Part shown: positions 7,192 through 15,548 of the stretch, piece by piece
Layout of the letters: every line of letters starts with the position of its first letter
How positions within the stretch are numbered: position 1 is the stretch's first letter
Source: Pseudomonadota bacterium
GTDB lineage: Bacteria > Pseudomonadota > Gammaproteobacteria > JAKAQQ01
Direction of reading: 5' to 3'
Length of the DNA stretch: 16,185 bases
NCBI GenBank assembly: GCA_021852325.1
Contig: JAJZNM010000013.1
Location: forward strand, 1 to 16,185
Made by a program: the position numbers and the translations under genes
The notes under the pieces: generated by a model
Seen by the model: only the letters and a program-made list of their open reading frames with translations
Told to the model about the DNA's origin: nothing
Database searches by the model: none

Positions 7192-7911
7192 TCAGCGCAG
7201 GGAAGGGGGCACTGGCTCGGGCTCAGGCGGAGTCTCGGGAGGGGTCATCACGGCAGCCTGGTCGCAGAAGAATGCATCCTCGAGTCCCCCGACCGCGCCT
7301 GCCGGGATGGAGGGGTCGCGTGCGAGCCAGCGGGCGAGCGCGTCCTGCTTGTCCGGCCCGCAGGCAAGCCACACGCGGTGCCGGCCTCCGTTCAGGGCTG
7401 GGCGGGTGAGCGTGAGACGTGGCGCACCGTGAAACGGGCCCACGGCCGCCACAAACCGGTCCTCGACCCGGGTTACAGGATGGCCCGGTGCGAGCGAGGC
7501 GGTATGACCGTCTTGACCCAGTCCCAAGTGGATGAGGTCGAGCCTCGGAGGGTTTCCGCAGACCCGGATCAGCTCGGCTTCATAGCTCCTTGCGAGTGCC
7601 TCGGGTGCCTCTCGCCCTCCTGGAACCGGATGGACCTGGAGCCCAGATGGAAGGAGTGGCGCGAGATGGAACCAGTTTCGTTCCGGTGATTCCATGGGGA
7701 CCAGCCGTTCGTCCACCTGAAAGAGGTGGATTCGGAACCAGGGCAGGGGTTGTGCCACGAACTCGGCGAGCATGGGCCAGGGCGTGGTACCGCCAGAAAA
7801 CGCGATCGCGGCTTCGCCCTGATCCTCCAGCACGGACCGGATGAGGTGCGTCATGCAGCGTGCGGCTCCATAACAGGCCGTCTGGCAATCCGGGGACACC
7901 TCAAGTGGCAT
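7192..7911 (-). CDS. pgl: 6-phosphogluconolactonase
   Basis: Hydrolyses 6-phosphogluconolactone to 6-phosphogluconate, the second step of the oxidative pentose phosphate pathway. DevB/Pgl type (glucosamine-6-phosphate isomerase-like fold), 239 residues. Motifs: AIAFSGGTTPWPM (35-47), FQVDERLVPMESPERNW (64-80), LIHLGLGQDGHTASLAPG (126-143) with the family's catalytic His136, and a C-terminal GPDKQDALARWL (185-196). The frame is open upstream as far as 8118, inside zwf, but that stretch has no family resemblance. The ATG at 7911, with GGGAG about 10 nt before it, gives the expected length. The last 17 residues are Pro/Glu-rich (TPPETPPEPEPVPPSLR), an unusual tail. It starts 59 nt after the zwf stop and ends 38 nt before eno. 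Confidence 0.92.
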   Translation of the reverse strand: MPLEVSPDCQTACYGAARCMTHLIRSVLEDQGEAAIAFSGGTTPWPMLAEFVAQPLPWFRIHLFQVDERLVPMESPERNWFHLAPLLPSGLQVHPVPGGREAPEALARSYEAELIRVCGNPPRLDLIHLGLGQDGHTASLAPGHPVTRVEDRFVAAVGPFHGAPRLTLTRPALNGGRHRVWLACGPDKQDALARWLARDPSIPAGAVGGLEDAFFCDQAAVMTPPETPPEPEPVPPSLR

Positions 7912-7970
7912 GTGGTCCAGTCTCCCGTGGCGGAAGGGCAGGGCGCAAAAGCAGGGGCGAAGGGTATGTC

Positions 7971-9365
7971 TCAGCTCGTCCCAGAAGCCGGGTCTTTCGG
8001 ATTGTGCCAGCCGCCGTGCTGGGCCACCAGAGCCTCGGCCTCCCCGGGTCCCATGCTGCCAGCCGGATATTCGTAGATCGGGTGTTCCGGCTTCAGGATG
8101 GGATCGACCACCCGCCACGCCGCTTCGACGGCCTCCTGGCTCGTGAAGAGGTTTTGATCGCCCCGGATGGCATCGCCGAGCAGTAGCTCATAAGGTTCTT
8201 CCTCTCCGGCCTGGTTGCGCATCACGAGGAGTTCGATGGGCTGGCCCACCATGGTCGGACCGGGACGTTTGGCCCGCGCGCCGAGTCCGATCTCGACCCG
8301 GTCCGGTCCGAGCCGGAAACGGATGTAGTTGGCGCCAGGCGGAAAGGGTTCGTGGGTCACCGAGATGGGTGGCTTCTTGAACTGAACCATGATTTCAGTT
8401 GCTGTGATGGCAAGGCATTTTCCAGCACGGATGAATACCGGGACACCACTCCAGCGCCAGGTTTCGATCGAAGTCTCGAGCGCAACAAAGGTCTCGGTGG
8501 CCGAATGCGGGCGGACACCCTTTTCGGCGAGGTAACCCTGATACTGTCCACGCACAATGCGGTTCTCCACGAGCGGTGAGATCGCCTTGAGAATCTTGGT
8601 CTTCTCCTCCCGGTTCGCCTCGGCTGTCGCATTGATCGGTGGTTCCATCGCGAGGATCGAGAGGGTGTGGAGCAGATGGTTCTGGACGACGTCCCGTACG
8701 GCGCCCACCTCATCGTAGAAGGCTGCGCGGTCCGCCACGCCAAACTTCTCAGACATGGTGATCTGGATGTTGTCGATATAGCGGTTGTTCCATACCGGTT
8801 CGAGAAAGCTGTTGGCGAACCGGAAATAGACGAGATTGAGTACCGGATCCTTCCCGAGATAGTGGTCGATGCGGAACAGGCGCTCTTCCGGTACGATGCC
8901 GAGGAGCGTCCGGTTGAGCTCGATGGCCGATGCCAAGTCGCGACCAAATGGCTTCTCGACGATGAGACGCGCGTTCTGGGTGAGATGGTTCTTTTTCAGC
9001 AGGTCTGCCACGGAGCCGAACAGGCTGGGTGGAATCGCCAGGTAGAACAGGGGTGCGACCGATTGGCCAAGCTGGGTGGCCAGGGTCTTGAAGGTCTTCT
9101 CGTCCCGGTAGTCGCCGTCGAGGTAGTCAAACTTCCGGCACAGGGCCTCGACCACGGGGGCACCGAGATCGGGAGCATGGGCTTTCAGGCTGGAGCGGAT
9201 CCGGTCGCGCAGTTGCTCGACCTGCCATCCGCTTTTTGCGACACCGAACAATCGCGGTGGCAGCGCCCCGGAGGCTTCGAGTCTGCCGAGTGCGGAAAAG
9301 ATCTTCTTTTCCGCGAGATCGCCGCTCGCACCGAACAGCACGAACGCGTCTGAAACCCCGGTCAT
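7971..9365 (-). CDS. zwf: glucose-6-phosphate 1-dehydrogenase
   Basis: Oxidises glucose-6-phosphate to 6-phosphogluconolactone with reduction of NAD(P)+. 464 residues, slightly shorter than the usual 480-490. Dinucleotide loop FGASGDLAEKKI (11-22), IVEKPFGRDL (135-144), the substrate signature RIDHYLGKDPVLN (165-177, with Asp in place of the common Glu after K), and VGAVRDVVQNHLLH with catalytic His230. The C-terminal part contains AIRGDQNLF. In the nucleotide loop the Arg that usually contacts the NADP 2'-phosphate (GDLA.RKL) is Lys20, which may bear on cofactor choice. The ATG overlaps the gnd stop as ATGA (9362-9365), a classic translational-coupling arrangement, with GGGGT about 6 nt upstream inside gnd. 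Confidence 0.96.
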   Translation of the reverse strand: MTGVSDAFVLFGASGDLAEKKIFSALGRLEASGALPPRLFGVAKSGWQVEQLRDRIRSSLKAHAPDLGAPVVEALCRKFDYLDGDYRDEKTFKTLATQLGQSVAPLFYLAIPPSLFGSVADLLKKNHLTQNARLIVEKPFGRDLASAIELNRTLLGIVPEERLFRIDHYLGKDPVLNLVYFRFANSFLEPVWNNRYIDNIQITMSEKFGVADRAAFYDEVGAVRDVVQNHLLHTLSILAMEPPINATAEANREEKTKILKAISPLVENRIVRGQYQGYLAEKGVRPHSATETFVALETSIETWRWSGVPVFIRAGKCLAITATEIMVQFKKPPISVTHEPFPPGANYIRFRLGPDRVEIGLGARAKRPGPTMVGQPIELLVMRNQAGEEEPYELLLGDAIRGDQNLFTSQEAVEAAWRVVDPILKPEHPIYEYPAGSMGPGEAEALVAQHGGWHNPKDPASGTS

Positions 9366-10387
9366 GACTGACCCCGAGGCAGTTCGGCATGGCCACCAAA
9401 CTCGCTCCGCAGGGCAGAGAGGAGCCGCCGCGCATAATCGCTTTCGCCCCGCGAATCGAAGCGGGAAAAAAGGGCGCTGGCGAGAGTAGGGGCCGGGGTT
9501 CCCGTTTCGATCGCTGCCTGGAGTGTCCAGCGGCCTTCTCCGGAGTCGGATACGTGACCCTGAAAGGCCTGGAGTGCGGGATCCCGGGCGAGGGCGTCAG
9601 CCGCAAGATCGAGTAGCCACGACGAGATCACGCTGCCACGCCGCCAGACTTCGGCAATATCGGCGAGCGGCAAGTCGTAGCGGTACGCATCCGGGTTCTT
9701 GAGCGGGGTCGTCTCTGCATTCTGGGCCACGGGATGGGAGCCGATGTTCGCGTGCTTCAGAAGGTTCAACCCTTCCGCGTAGGCTTCCATGAGGCCGTAT
9801 TCGATCCCGTTGTGGACCATCTTGACGAAGTGTCCGGCTCCGCTCGGTCCACAGTAAAGGTAGCCAGCCTCCGCCTGGGTGGGTGGCGACTGTTTCCGGG
9901 CCGCAGTCCGCAAGACGGTATCCCGGCCCGGTGCCAGGCTCTCGAAAATGGGTTCCAGGCGGGCGCAGGCCGCCGGGTTTCCGCCGATCATGAGACAATA
10001 GCCGCGCTCGAGTCCGAAGATCCCGCCGCTGGTACCGACATCGAGGTAGTGGAGGCCCTGGGTACCGAGTCTGGTCGCACGGCGCTGATCGTCTTGATAG
10101 AAGGAGTTGCCACCATCGATGAGGATGTCGCCCCGTGCGAGATGGGGAACGATCTTCTCGATCGTTGGGTCGACGAGGGCCGCAGGGATCATGAGCCAGA
10201 CCGCACGGGGGGGCTTGAGCGTTTCGATCAGCTCCTGGATGCTGGATGCGGGATGCGCGCCTTTGCCGGCCAGTGCCTGGACGGCATGGGCATCGATGTC
10301 GAATGCGACAACCGTATGGTGGTGTCGCAGGAGCCGTTCAGCCATATGGGTGCCCATGCGGCCGAGACCGATCAGACCAAGTTCCAT
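9362..10387 (-). CDS. gnd: 6-phosphogluconate dehydrogenase, decarboxylating (short GndA/YqeC-type)
   Basis: Oxidative decarboxylation of 6-phosphogluconate to ribulose-5-phosphate. 341 residues, so the short form rather than the ~470-residue NADP-dependent one. N-terminal Rossmann fold GLIGLGRMGTHMAERLL (4-20), with beta-2 ending in VVAFDIDAHAV. The acidic Asp30 is the usual sign of NAD+ preference (inference). IDGGNSFYQDD (90-100), the substrate signature YLDVGTSGGIFGLERGYCLMIGG (114-136), and HFVKMVHNGIEYG with catalytic Lys189 and Asn193. A short insert around 155-175 (ARKQSPPTQAEAGYLYCGPSGAG) precedes the catalytic helix. The ATG has a textbook GGAGG 7 nt upstream. It follows tal-pgi by 45 nt and is coupled to zwf through ATGA. 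Confidence 0.94.
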   Translation of the reverse strand: MELGLIGLGRMGTHMAERLLRHHHTVVAFDIDAHAVQALAGKGAHPASSIQELIETLKPPRAVWLMIPAALVDPTIEKIVPHLARGDILIDGGNSFYQDDQRRATRLGTQGLHYLDVGTSGGIFGLERGYCLMIGGNPAACARLEPIFESLAPGRDTVLRTAARKQSPPTQAEAGYLYCGPSGAGHFVKMVHNGIEYGLMEAYAEGLNLLKHANIGSHPVAQNAETTPLKNPDAYRYDLPLADIAEVWRRGSVISSWLLDLAADALARDPALQAFQGHVSDSGEGRWTLQAAIETGTPAPTLASALFSRFDSRGESDYARRLLSALRSEFGGHAELPRGQS

Positions 10388-10432
10388 CGTCGAACCTCCG
10401 CTAGGATGCCAGGAAAAAAGGTGCCGGAAGAC

Positions 10433-13054
10433 TCAATGCCAGGAGAGGAGAGCTTCCGTGGGAACCCTGAACACCCGCATTCCATGCGCCTTGAGCGCAG
10501 CGTAATCGCCGTCGGCTTGTGCCTGGATGAGTTCCCGGAATCCGAAGGAGCGGCCCGGGATATCAACCCTGGCCTCGAATCCATCTGTACACTGGATGAA
10601 CACACCGCTCCCAGGCCCGCCTTTGTGGAGCTGTCCGGTTGAATGAAGATAGCGTGGTCCGATCGCGAATGCGGTGGCGACCCGGTAGTGGTCACGGAGT
10701 GCGAGCCGGATCTCCTCCAACTTCGGAATGAGCGGGGACTCGAGGTCGATATAAGCCTGCAACACCAGGTAGTCGCCGGCATGGATCGACCCGAGCGCGT
10801 GAGAGAGGGGTTCGACCGGTACCGGGTCACCACCTTGAGTCAGCCGTTCCCAAGCCGCTTTTTTGGCCGCTTCCACATTCGGCTGGTCAAACGGGTTGAT
10901 GGCGAGGAGATGCCCGGCCACCGCGGTGGCGAACTCCCAGCGGAACACCTCCATGCCGAGACGTTCCGGCGTGAGGCAGGGGAGGTTCAAGACTGCCTGA
11001 CCCGAGCGGGTGAGAGGACTCAGCCCGGAGCTGTCTCCAGCCAGCGAGATAAAAAGACGATCGGTTCCATAACAGTCAGGTTTGCCGAGTGCCTCGCCTG
11101 CAACTGGAATAATGCCGCGCCCGGACTTTCCAGTCGATTCGGCGAGGAGTTGCTCGAGCCAGCCTCCAAAGCGGCTCAGTGTCTCAGGCAGGATCAAGGT
11201 GCATTTGTCACGGCCGTGCTGGGCATGGATGCCGAGTACGGAACCCAGGACGAGGCCGGGATTTTCTCCTGCCAGCACACAGGGTGCACAGGCTTCAGCC
11301 ATGGCTTGAGCCGCATGCAGGACGGGAGCGACCGGTTCCTGCTTCAACGCCAGGGCCACGAGGCCGAAGTAAGACAGGGCCGAGTAGCGGCCGCCGAGAT
11401 TGGGATCGTTCTGAAAAACGGCCCGGAATCCCCGGGATGTGGCCAGTCTGTCGAGCTCGGTGCCGGGATCGGTGATCGCCACATAGCGTGAACCGTTCGG
11501 GTGCCGGGACCAGAACAGTTCGAGTTGGGAACGGGTTTCGAGTGTGGTGCCCGATTTCGACGCGATCACAACGAGGGTCCGCGCGGGATCGTAGGTGTCG
11601 AACACGTGTTTCAGGGTCACCGGATGGCTTGTGTCGAGGACCCGGATCTTGGGAGCCGATGGGTTCTTCCAGGCTTCCTCGACCACCAGTGGAAACAGGC
11701 TCGATCCACCCATGCCACACCAGAGCACTTCGCGGATGCCATCCGCGACGACGGATTCTGCAAAGGTCTCGAGCCTTGAAAGGTGCTCCATCATATATTG
11801 CGGTGTCTCGAGCCAGCCCATGCGGTTGACAATTTCGTCGGGCGACGGTTGCCACAGGGTGAAATCGCGCTGCCAGAGGCGGCTGCCCAGCTTTTGGTCA
11901 CTGAGCGTGGCGAGTGCGTTCCGGACTGGATCGTGTTCGGGTCCCTGATAGTCGTCGAGGAGCTTATGGGGCGTGGTTTTGCGACCGAGACTCCGGGTCT
12001 TTTCGGTGAGACGGCCGAGGAGGTCGTCGAATGACTGGATGAAAGCGTCGCGGCCCTTGAGCTGGAGCTCATGGCCCCACGCTTCGAGATCCGCCCCGGC
12101 ACGCTTGGCGCGCTCGAGGAGGGCCTGTGCCTCGGCCAATGGCATGAGTGGCTGGGGATCGCCCGAAGCGGCGAACGCGAGGAGTGTGGCTTCTGGAACG
12201 GTATTGATCGTTTGTGGGGCAATCAGACGGTCTACATAGTAGGTCGGTGACAAGGCCGGGTCCTTGGTCCCAGTCGAAGCCCAGAGCAGCCGCTGGGGAT
12301 GGGCACCGTGTTTTGCGAGGGGGAGCCAGCGTGGGGATTCGTAGAGCGTCTCGTGGGCGAGAAGGCAGGTCCGGGCAATCGCCAATCCCAGGCGGTTCGG
12401 GTCACCCTTGAGTTTGCGCGAAGCGGCAAGCGTATCCCAGCGGGAAATGAACAAGGAGGCTACGGACGCAATGTCGAGTGGTTGTTTTCGCGCCAAGCGC
12501 TTCTCGAGACCCTTGAAGTAAGCTTCCGAAGCCGCGCGGTACTGGGATTCGGAAAAAAGGAGCGTGACGTTGACCGGGATGCCATCGGCGATGAGTTCGG
12601 TGATGGCGGCGATGCCGGCCAGCGTCCCGGGAACCTTGATCAGGAGGTTCTCCCGGCCAACCGCCTGGTGGAGTTTCCGGGCCTGGGCCAGCGTGCCTGG
12701 GGTGTCGTCCGCGAGGCGTGGAGAAACCTCGAGCGACACGAAACCATCGGTTCCGTGGCTTGCCTCATGGATCGGACGAAACCGGTCGGCCGCGTTCCGG
12801 AGGTCCTCGATGGCCAGGGTGAAAAAAAAGTCCTCGATTGTCGCACCGCGCGAGGGATCGTATCTACCGATGGCCTCGTCGTAGTCACTGCTTTGCGCGA
12901 TGGCGTGATCGAAAATGGTGGGATTCGAGGTCAGGCCGCGGATGCCGAGCGTCTTGATGTATTCATCGAGTGTCCCGCTCACGAGCATGCCACGACGGAT
13001 GTTGTCGAGCCAAAGGCTCTGGCGGGATGCCTGGATGACATCAAGTGGTTTCAT
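10433..13054 (-). CDS. bifunctional transaldolase / phosphoglucose isomerase
   Basis: A fusion of two sugar-phosphate enzymes, 873 residues. Transaldolase half, about 1-350: LDNIRRGM (16-23), GIRGLTSNPTIFDHAI (37-52), LLIKVPGT with Schiff-base Lys140, PVNVTLLFSESQY (160-172) and YYVDRLIAPQTINTVPEATL (272-291). Phosphoglucose isomerase half, about 380-873: GMGGSSLFP (447-455), DTSHP (474-478), VIASKSGTTLETRSQ (496-510), the PGI signature PNLGGRYSALS (551-561), LAESTGK with a candidate catalytic Glu639, and HSTGQLHKGGPGSG (804-817). The start is the ATG at 13054 with GGAGAGAG 7 nt upstream; the frame stays open to 13144, but that overlaps the GH15 gene and adds non-family sequence. Such fusions are known in several bacteria, often of ~930-950 residues, so this one is compact. 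It lies 29 nt after the GH15 gene and 45 nt before gnd. Confidence 0.94.
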   Translation of the reverse strand: MKPLDVIQASRQSLWLDNIRRGMLVSGTLDEYIKTLGIRGLTSNPTIFDHAIAQSSDYDEAIGRYDPSRGATIEDFFFTLAIEDLRNAADRFRPIHEASHGTDGFVSLEVSPRLADDTPGTLAQARKLHQAVGRENLLIKVPGTLAGIAAITELIADGIPVNVTLLFSESQYRAASEAYFKGLEKRLARKQPLDIASVASLFISRWDTLAASRKLKGDPNRLGLAIARTCLLAHETLYESPRWLPLAKHGAHPQRLLWASTGTKDPALSPTYYVDRLIAPQTINTVPEATLLAFAASGDPQPLMPLAEAQALLERAKRAGADLEAWGHELQLKGRDAFIQSFDDLLGRLTEKTRSLGRKTTPHKLLDDYQGPEHDPVRNALATLSDQKLGSRLWQRDFTLWQPSPDEIVNRMGWLETPQYMMEHLSRLETFAESVVADGIREVLWCGMGGSSLFPLVVEEAWKNPSAPKIRVLDTSHPVTLKHVFDTYDPARTLVVIASKSGTTLETRSQLELFWSRHPNGSRYVAITDPGTELDRLATSRGFRAVFQNDPNLGGRYSALSYFGLVALALKQEPVAPVLHAAQAMAEACAPCVLAGENPGLVLGSVLGIHAQHGRDKCTLILPETLSRFGGWLEQLLAESTGKSGRGIIPVAGEALGKPDCYGTDRLFISLAGDSSGLSPLTRSGQAVLNLPCLTPERLGMEVFRWEFATAVAGHLLAINPFDQPNVEAAKKAAWERLTQGGDPVPVEPLSHALGSIHAGDYLVLQAYIDLESPLIPKLEEIRLALRDHYRVATAFAIGPRYLHSTGQLHKGGPGSGVFIQCTDGFEARVDIPGRSFGFRELIQAQADGDYAALKAHGMRVFRVPTEALLSWH

Positions 13055-13083
13055 GGCGGGACTCTCTCCAGTTGAAAAGCGGC

Positions 13084-15426
13084 TCAACCGTCCGGGGCGA
13101 TGCCGATTGAAAAGTCGCGGCCTTCCCAGCGGCCGTTCGACCACCGAAAGGTGAACACCACCTGCTGCCCGGTTGTGAGGGATTCCGTCGGGAGGTCGAC
13201 ATAGTGGAGCCCGAGGCCGCTGTCACGGGTAGCGACGTCCGTCGGTTTCTCCCAACCGCCCAGTCCGTAATGGACCGTTGCCGGTGCCTGGAGGAAGATC
13301 CGAACGGGGTATCCCCGGATCATCGTTTCCCGCTGGATGCTGAACGACCAACCGACGTAGCGGCGTGCAGGGATCTTGCCGCCATACCGTTTCCTTGTGG
13401 CAGAGGGCTGGTCAATGACCGTGCCCCGGATCCGGCTGGCCAGCAATTTGACGAACTCGGCGTGCGCCCAGACGAGAGGCATGGCCGAGCGGGAGGGCTT
13501 GCCGGGTTCCAGTCCGGCTTCGGGCAGGGCGGATTGATCCCAGATCTGCTCGGGAATGAGCCCCCCGCGTCCGGTCATGGCCGCCATCGCCTTGAGGTAG
13601 GGCAAAGGATCCTCGCCGGCGGCAAGGGCATAATGACCCCGTTCACCGACGAGAAGCGGCCAGCCGCGGCCGATGCCGTTCCCATCAAAGGATCGGCCAT
13701 CCGGGTGTTCTCCATATCCATCGCCGTTATAGCGATGCCAGACGGTTCCGGAGGGAGTGGGGGAGCTGAGCAGCGCATCGGCGATCTGGACACTCGACTG
13801 GATCCTGGGATCTTTGGCGGATCTCAAGCCATAGCGGACGAGCTGCAGGAAATCGAGCGCGACCTGGTCCGCTGCAGGTGGCGAGTCGTTGTCCGCTCGG
13901 TTGTGGATCAAGAGTCTTTGATTGAGGGCTGAACGATTTCTCAGGGCATCGCGAGGCGCAATCCTCGGATAATAGCCGTCGACCCCATGTTTCCGCGCGA
14001 GCTCGGTATCCCGGACATAACACCACTCCTCGATGCTCGCATTCCACTCGTCGGCCACGGCCAGTACGAAATCCGCTTCCTTGGAGTCCAAGTGGTCAGC
14101 CCCCTCGACCAGCGCGGCAATGACGACCGCGAGGGTGAAAGGATTGATGCCCGCATCTTCCTCCCAGCGGTCCTGGTCGGTCGAGGGCCCGTTCTTGAGG
14201 ATGAAGGTCACCGCACGCCGCACCATCTGGGCGACATCGATCGAACCAAGCGCGCCGGCCGAGCGGAGGAATCCGACGAGGAGGATGGGAAAGGCTGCTT
14301 CGTCGAGCTGGATCCCCTGCCAGAACGGACGGCCACCGAGCCACTGGTTCTGGAACCAGTGGCCATCCGGCTGCTGGGTTGCGATGAGATACGAAAGGAC
14401 CCGGTGGGCCTCGCCGGGCTGGCCGAGAATGAGGAATGCCATCGCGCTCTCGACGAGATCCCGTGGCCAGACGAGGTGGTAACCCCCAGACGTCACGCTG
14501 GATTCTCCCCATGGGGTACTGAGGCTTGCGACCATGGCACCCGGGAAGCTGCGATCCTGGTGGACTTTGAGGACGAGGAGCGAACGCGCGAGGGTTGGGC
14601 AGAACTCGGGACCTGCATCCTTCAGGATGTCGAGGTCGGCCTTCCAGGCACGCCAGCTATCCAGGAAATGTTGCCAGGGTTTTTCGAAATGTTCGGTCAG
14701 GCTGCTTCGGGCGAGGGTCGAGGCGGCAGACATCGAGCTCGAGAATCCGATCGCGAGCGTTCCCTGGGACGTGAGTGCCCCGGCCAGGGTCAGGACACCC
14801 GGTCCCGCTTGCGGGGTTTCGTGGGTGAGGGTGTGATGTGCCTCGAGGTCGCGCCAGGCATCCGACTGACCGAGGATTCCCACCTGGAGTCGTGACAGCG
14901 CGTCGCGGCCATCGTGGCATCCGGCCAGGGCTAGCCCGAAGGGTCCCTGTTGGGCGCCGATCACCTGGTGCAGTCCTCGCCAAAAGACGCTTCCGACCTG
15001 GTTCTGGTCCGTGTTGCCAGCGCGCGGGGCCAGGACAAAGAAAAGCTCGAGTGCCTCCCGCGAGGCGAGGTTGTAATCGATCAGGATGGCATCCCGGACA
15101 GGATCCGGGCATACCCGCAACGTCAAGGTGAAACGGGGATGATGGTGGCGGTAAATGAGCGCCGGGATACCGGGTTCAACCTCTTCAAGGTTATAGGAAG
15201 CATTCTGCCGAAGATCGATCCAGAATCCCTTGCCGTCGGAGACCACGAAGTTGAGATCCCGGATCTGCGGGATGTCGACCCGAGGGTAGAAGACCTCGTT
15301 GAGCAGTCCTTGCCCCAGGCTAAACCAGAGACGGGAGTGTCCGAGACTGGTGCCGACCACGTCCTTGTCGGCCCTGGACCATACCGACTCCGGGAGGACC
15401 TGGCCTGGCCGTGAGCGCCCGCCCAT
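13084..15426 (-). CDS. GH15 glucoamylase / glucodextranase-like glucan 1,4-alpha-glucosidase
   Basis: Exo-acting glucosidase expected to release glucose from alpha-glucan ends. 780 residues in three parts: an N-terminal beta-sandwich (about 24-265; LGHSRLWFSLGQGLLNEVFYP is typical), an (alpha/alpha)6 catalytic barrel (about 275-670), and a C-terminal beta domain (about 685-775, ending FTFRWSNGRWEGRDFSIGI). Barrel motifs: GGYHLVWPRDL (314-324), DRWEEDAGINPFT with Glu422 as the likely general acid, GRGWPLLVGERGHYAL (587-601), GLIPEQIWD (622-630) and LVWAHAEFVKLL with Glu657 as the likely base. There is no signal peptide, so a cytoplasmic role on stored glycogen is inferred. Weak AGGCGG ribosome site 4 nt before the ATG. 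It is the first gene of the minus-strand operon. Trehalase-type or isomaltose-type specificity within GH15 cannot be excluded. Confidence 0.92.
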   Translation of the reverse strand: MGGRSRPGQVLPESVWSRADKDVVGTSLGHSRLWFSLGQGLLNEVFYPRVDIPQIRDLNFVVSDGKGFWIDLRQNASYNLEEVEPGIPALIYRHHHPRFTLTLRVCPDPVRDAILIDYNLASREALELFFVLAPRAGNTDQNQVGSVFWRGLHQVIGAQQGPFGLALAGCHDGRDALSRLQVGILGQSDAWRDLEAHHTLTHETPQAGPGVLTLAGALTSQGTLAIGFSSSMSAASTLARSSLTEHFEKPWQHFLDSWRAWKADLDILKDAGPEFCPTLARSLLVLKVHQDRSFPGAMVASLSTPWGESSVTSGGYHLVWPRDLVESAMAFLILGQPGEAHRVLSYLIATQQPDGHWFQNQWLGGRPFWQGIQLDEAAFPILLVGFLRSAGALGSIDVAQMVRRAVTFILKNGPSTDQDRWEEDAGINPFTLAVVIAALVEGADHLDSKEADFVLAVADEWNASIEEWCYVRDTELARKHGVDGYYPRIAPRDALRNRSALNQRLLIHNRADNDSPPAADQVALDFLQLVRYGLRSAKDPRIQSSVQIADALLSSPTPSGTVWHRYNGDGYGEHPDGRSFDGNGIGRGWPLLVGERGHYALAAGEDPLPYLKAMAAMTGRGGLIPEQIWDQSALPEAGLEPGKPSRSAMPLVWAHAEFVKLLASRIRGTVIDQPSATRKRYGGKIPARRYVGWSFSIQRETMIRGYPVRIFLQAPATVHYGLGGWEKPTDVATRDSGLGLHYVDLPTESLTTGQQVVFTFRWSNGRWEGRDFSIGIAPDG

Positions 15427-15528
15427 TACGCCGCCTGCTGAGTGCGGGTGTCAGAAAGAGGGATCAGAGGGGGAAAGGGCCCGAAGTATGAAAGATTGGA
15501 GGAGATTGACTGTATGTCCATCGCCTCC

Positions 15529-15534
15529 ATTATA
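15529..15534 (-). promoter_or_regulatory. -10 box of a probable promoter for the GH15-to-eno operon
   Basis: A perfect TATAAT reads on the minus strand in the 122-nt gap between the DUF202 stop and the GH15 start. It would begin transcription near 15522, about 95 nt before the ATG at 15426. The -35 position (15557-15552, ACACAC) does not match consensus, so an activator or another sigma factor may be involved. Confidence 0.4.
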
Positions 15535-15548
15535 ACGCGACCGATGCT

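Noticed and set aside
7912..8118. N-terminal extension of pgl into zwf
   Set aside because: The frame is open, but the extra 69 residues do not resemble 6-phosphogluconolactonase and would overlap the zwf coding end; the ATG at 7911 gives normal length.
9734..10642. Plus-strand open frame of 302 codons across gnd and the end of tal-pgi
   Set aside because: Antisense shadow crossing two real genes and their gap; composition gives no domain signal.
13055..13144. N-terminal extension of tal-pgi into the GH15 gene
   Set aside because: Adds 30 Arg/Pro-rich residues with no similarity to transaldolase and overlaps GH15; the ATG at 13054 has a good ribosome site.
13987..14895. Long plus-strand open frame of 302 codons opposite the GH15 gene
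   Set aside because: It lies wholly antisense to a well-supported enzyme, has no recognisable motif, and is the sort of frame that GC-rich codon use produces on the opposite strand.
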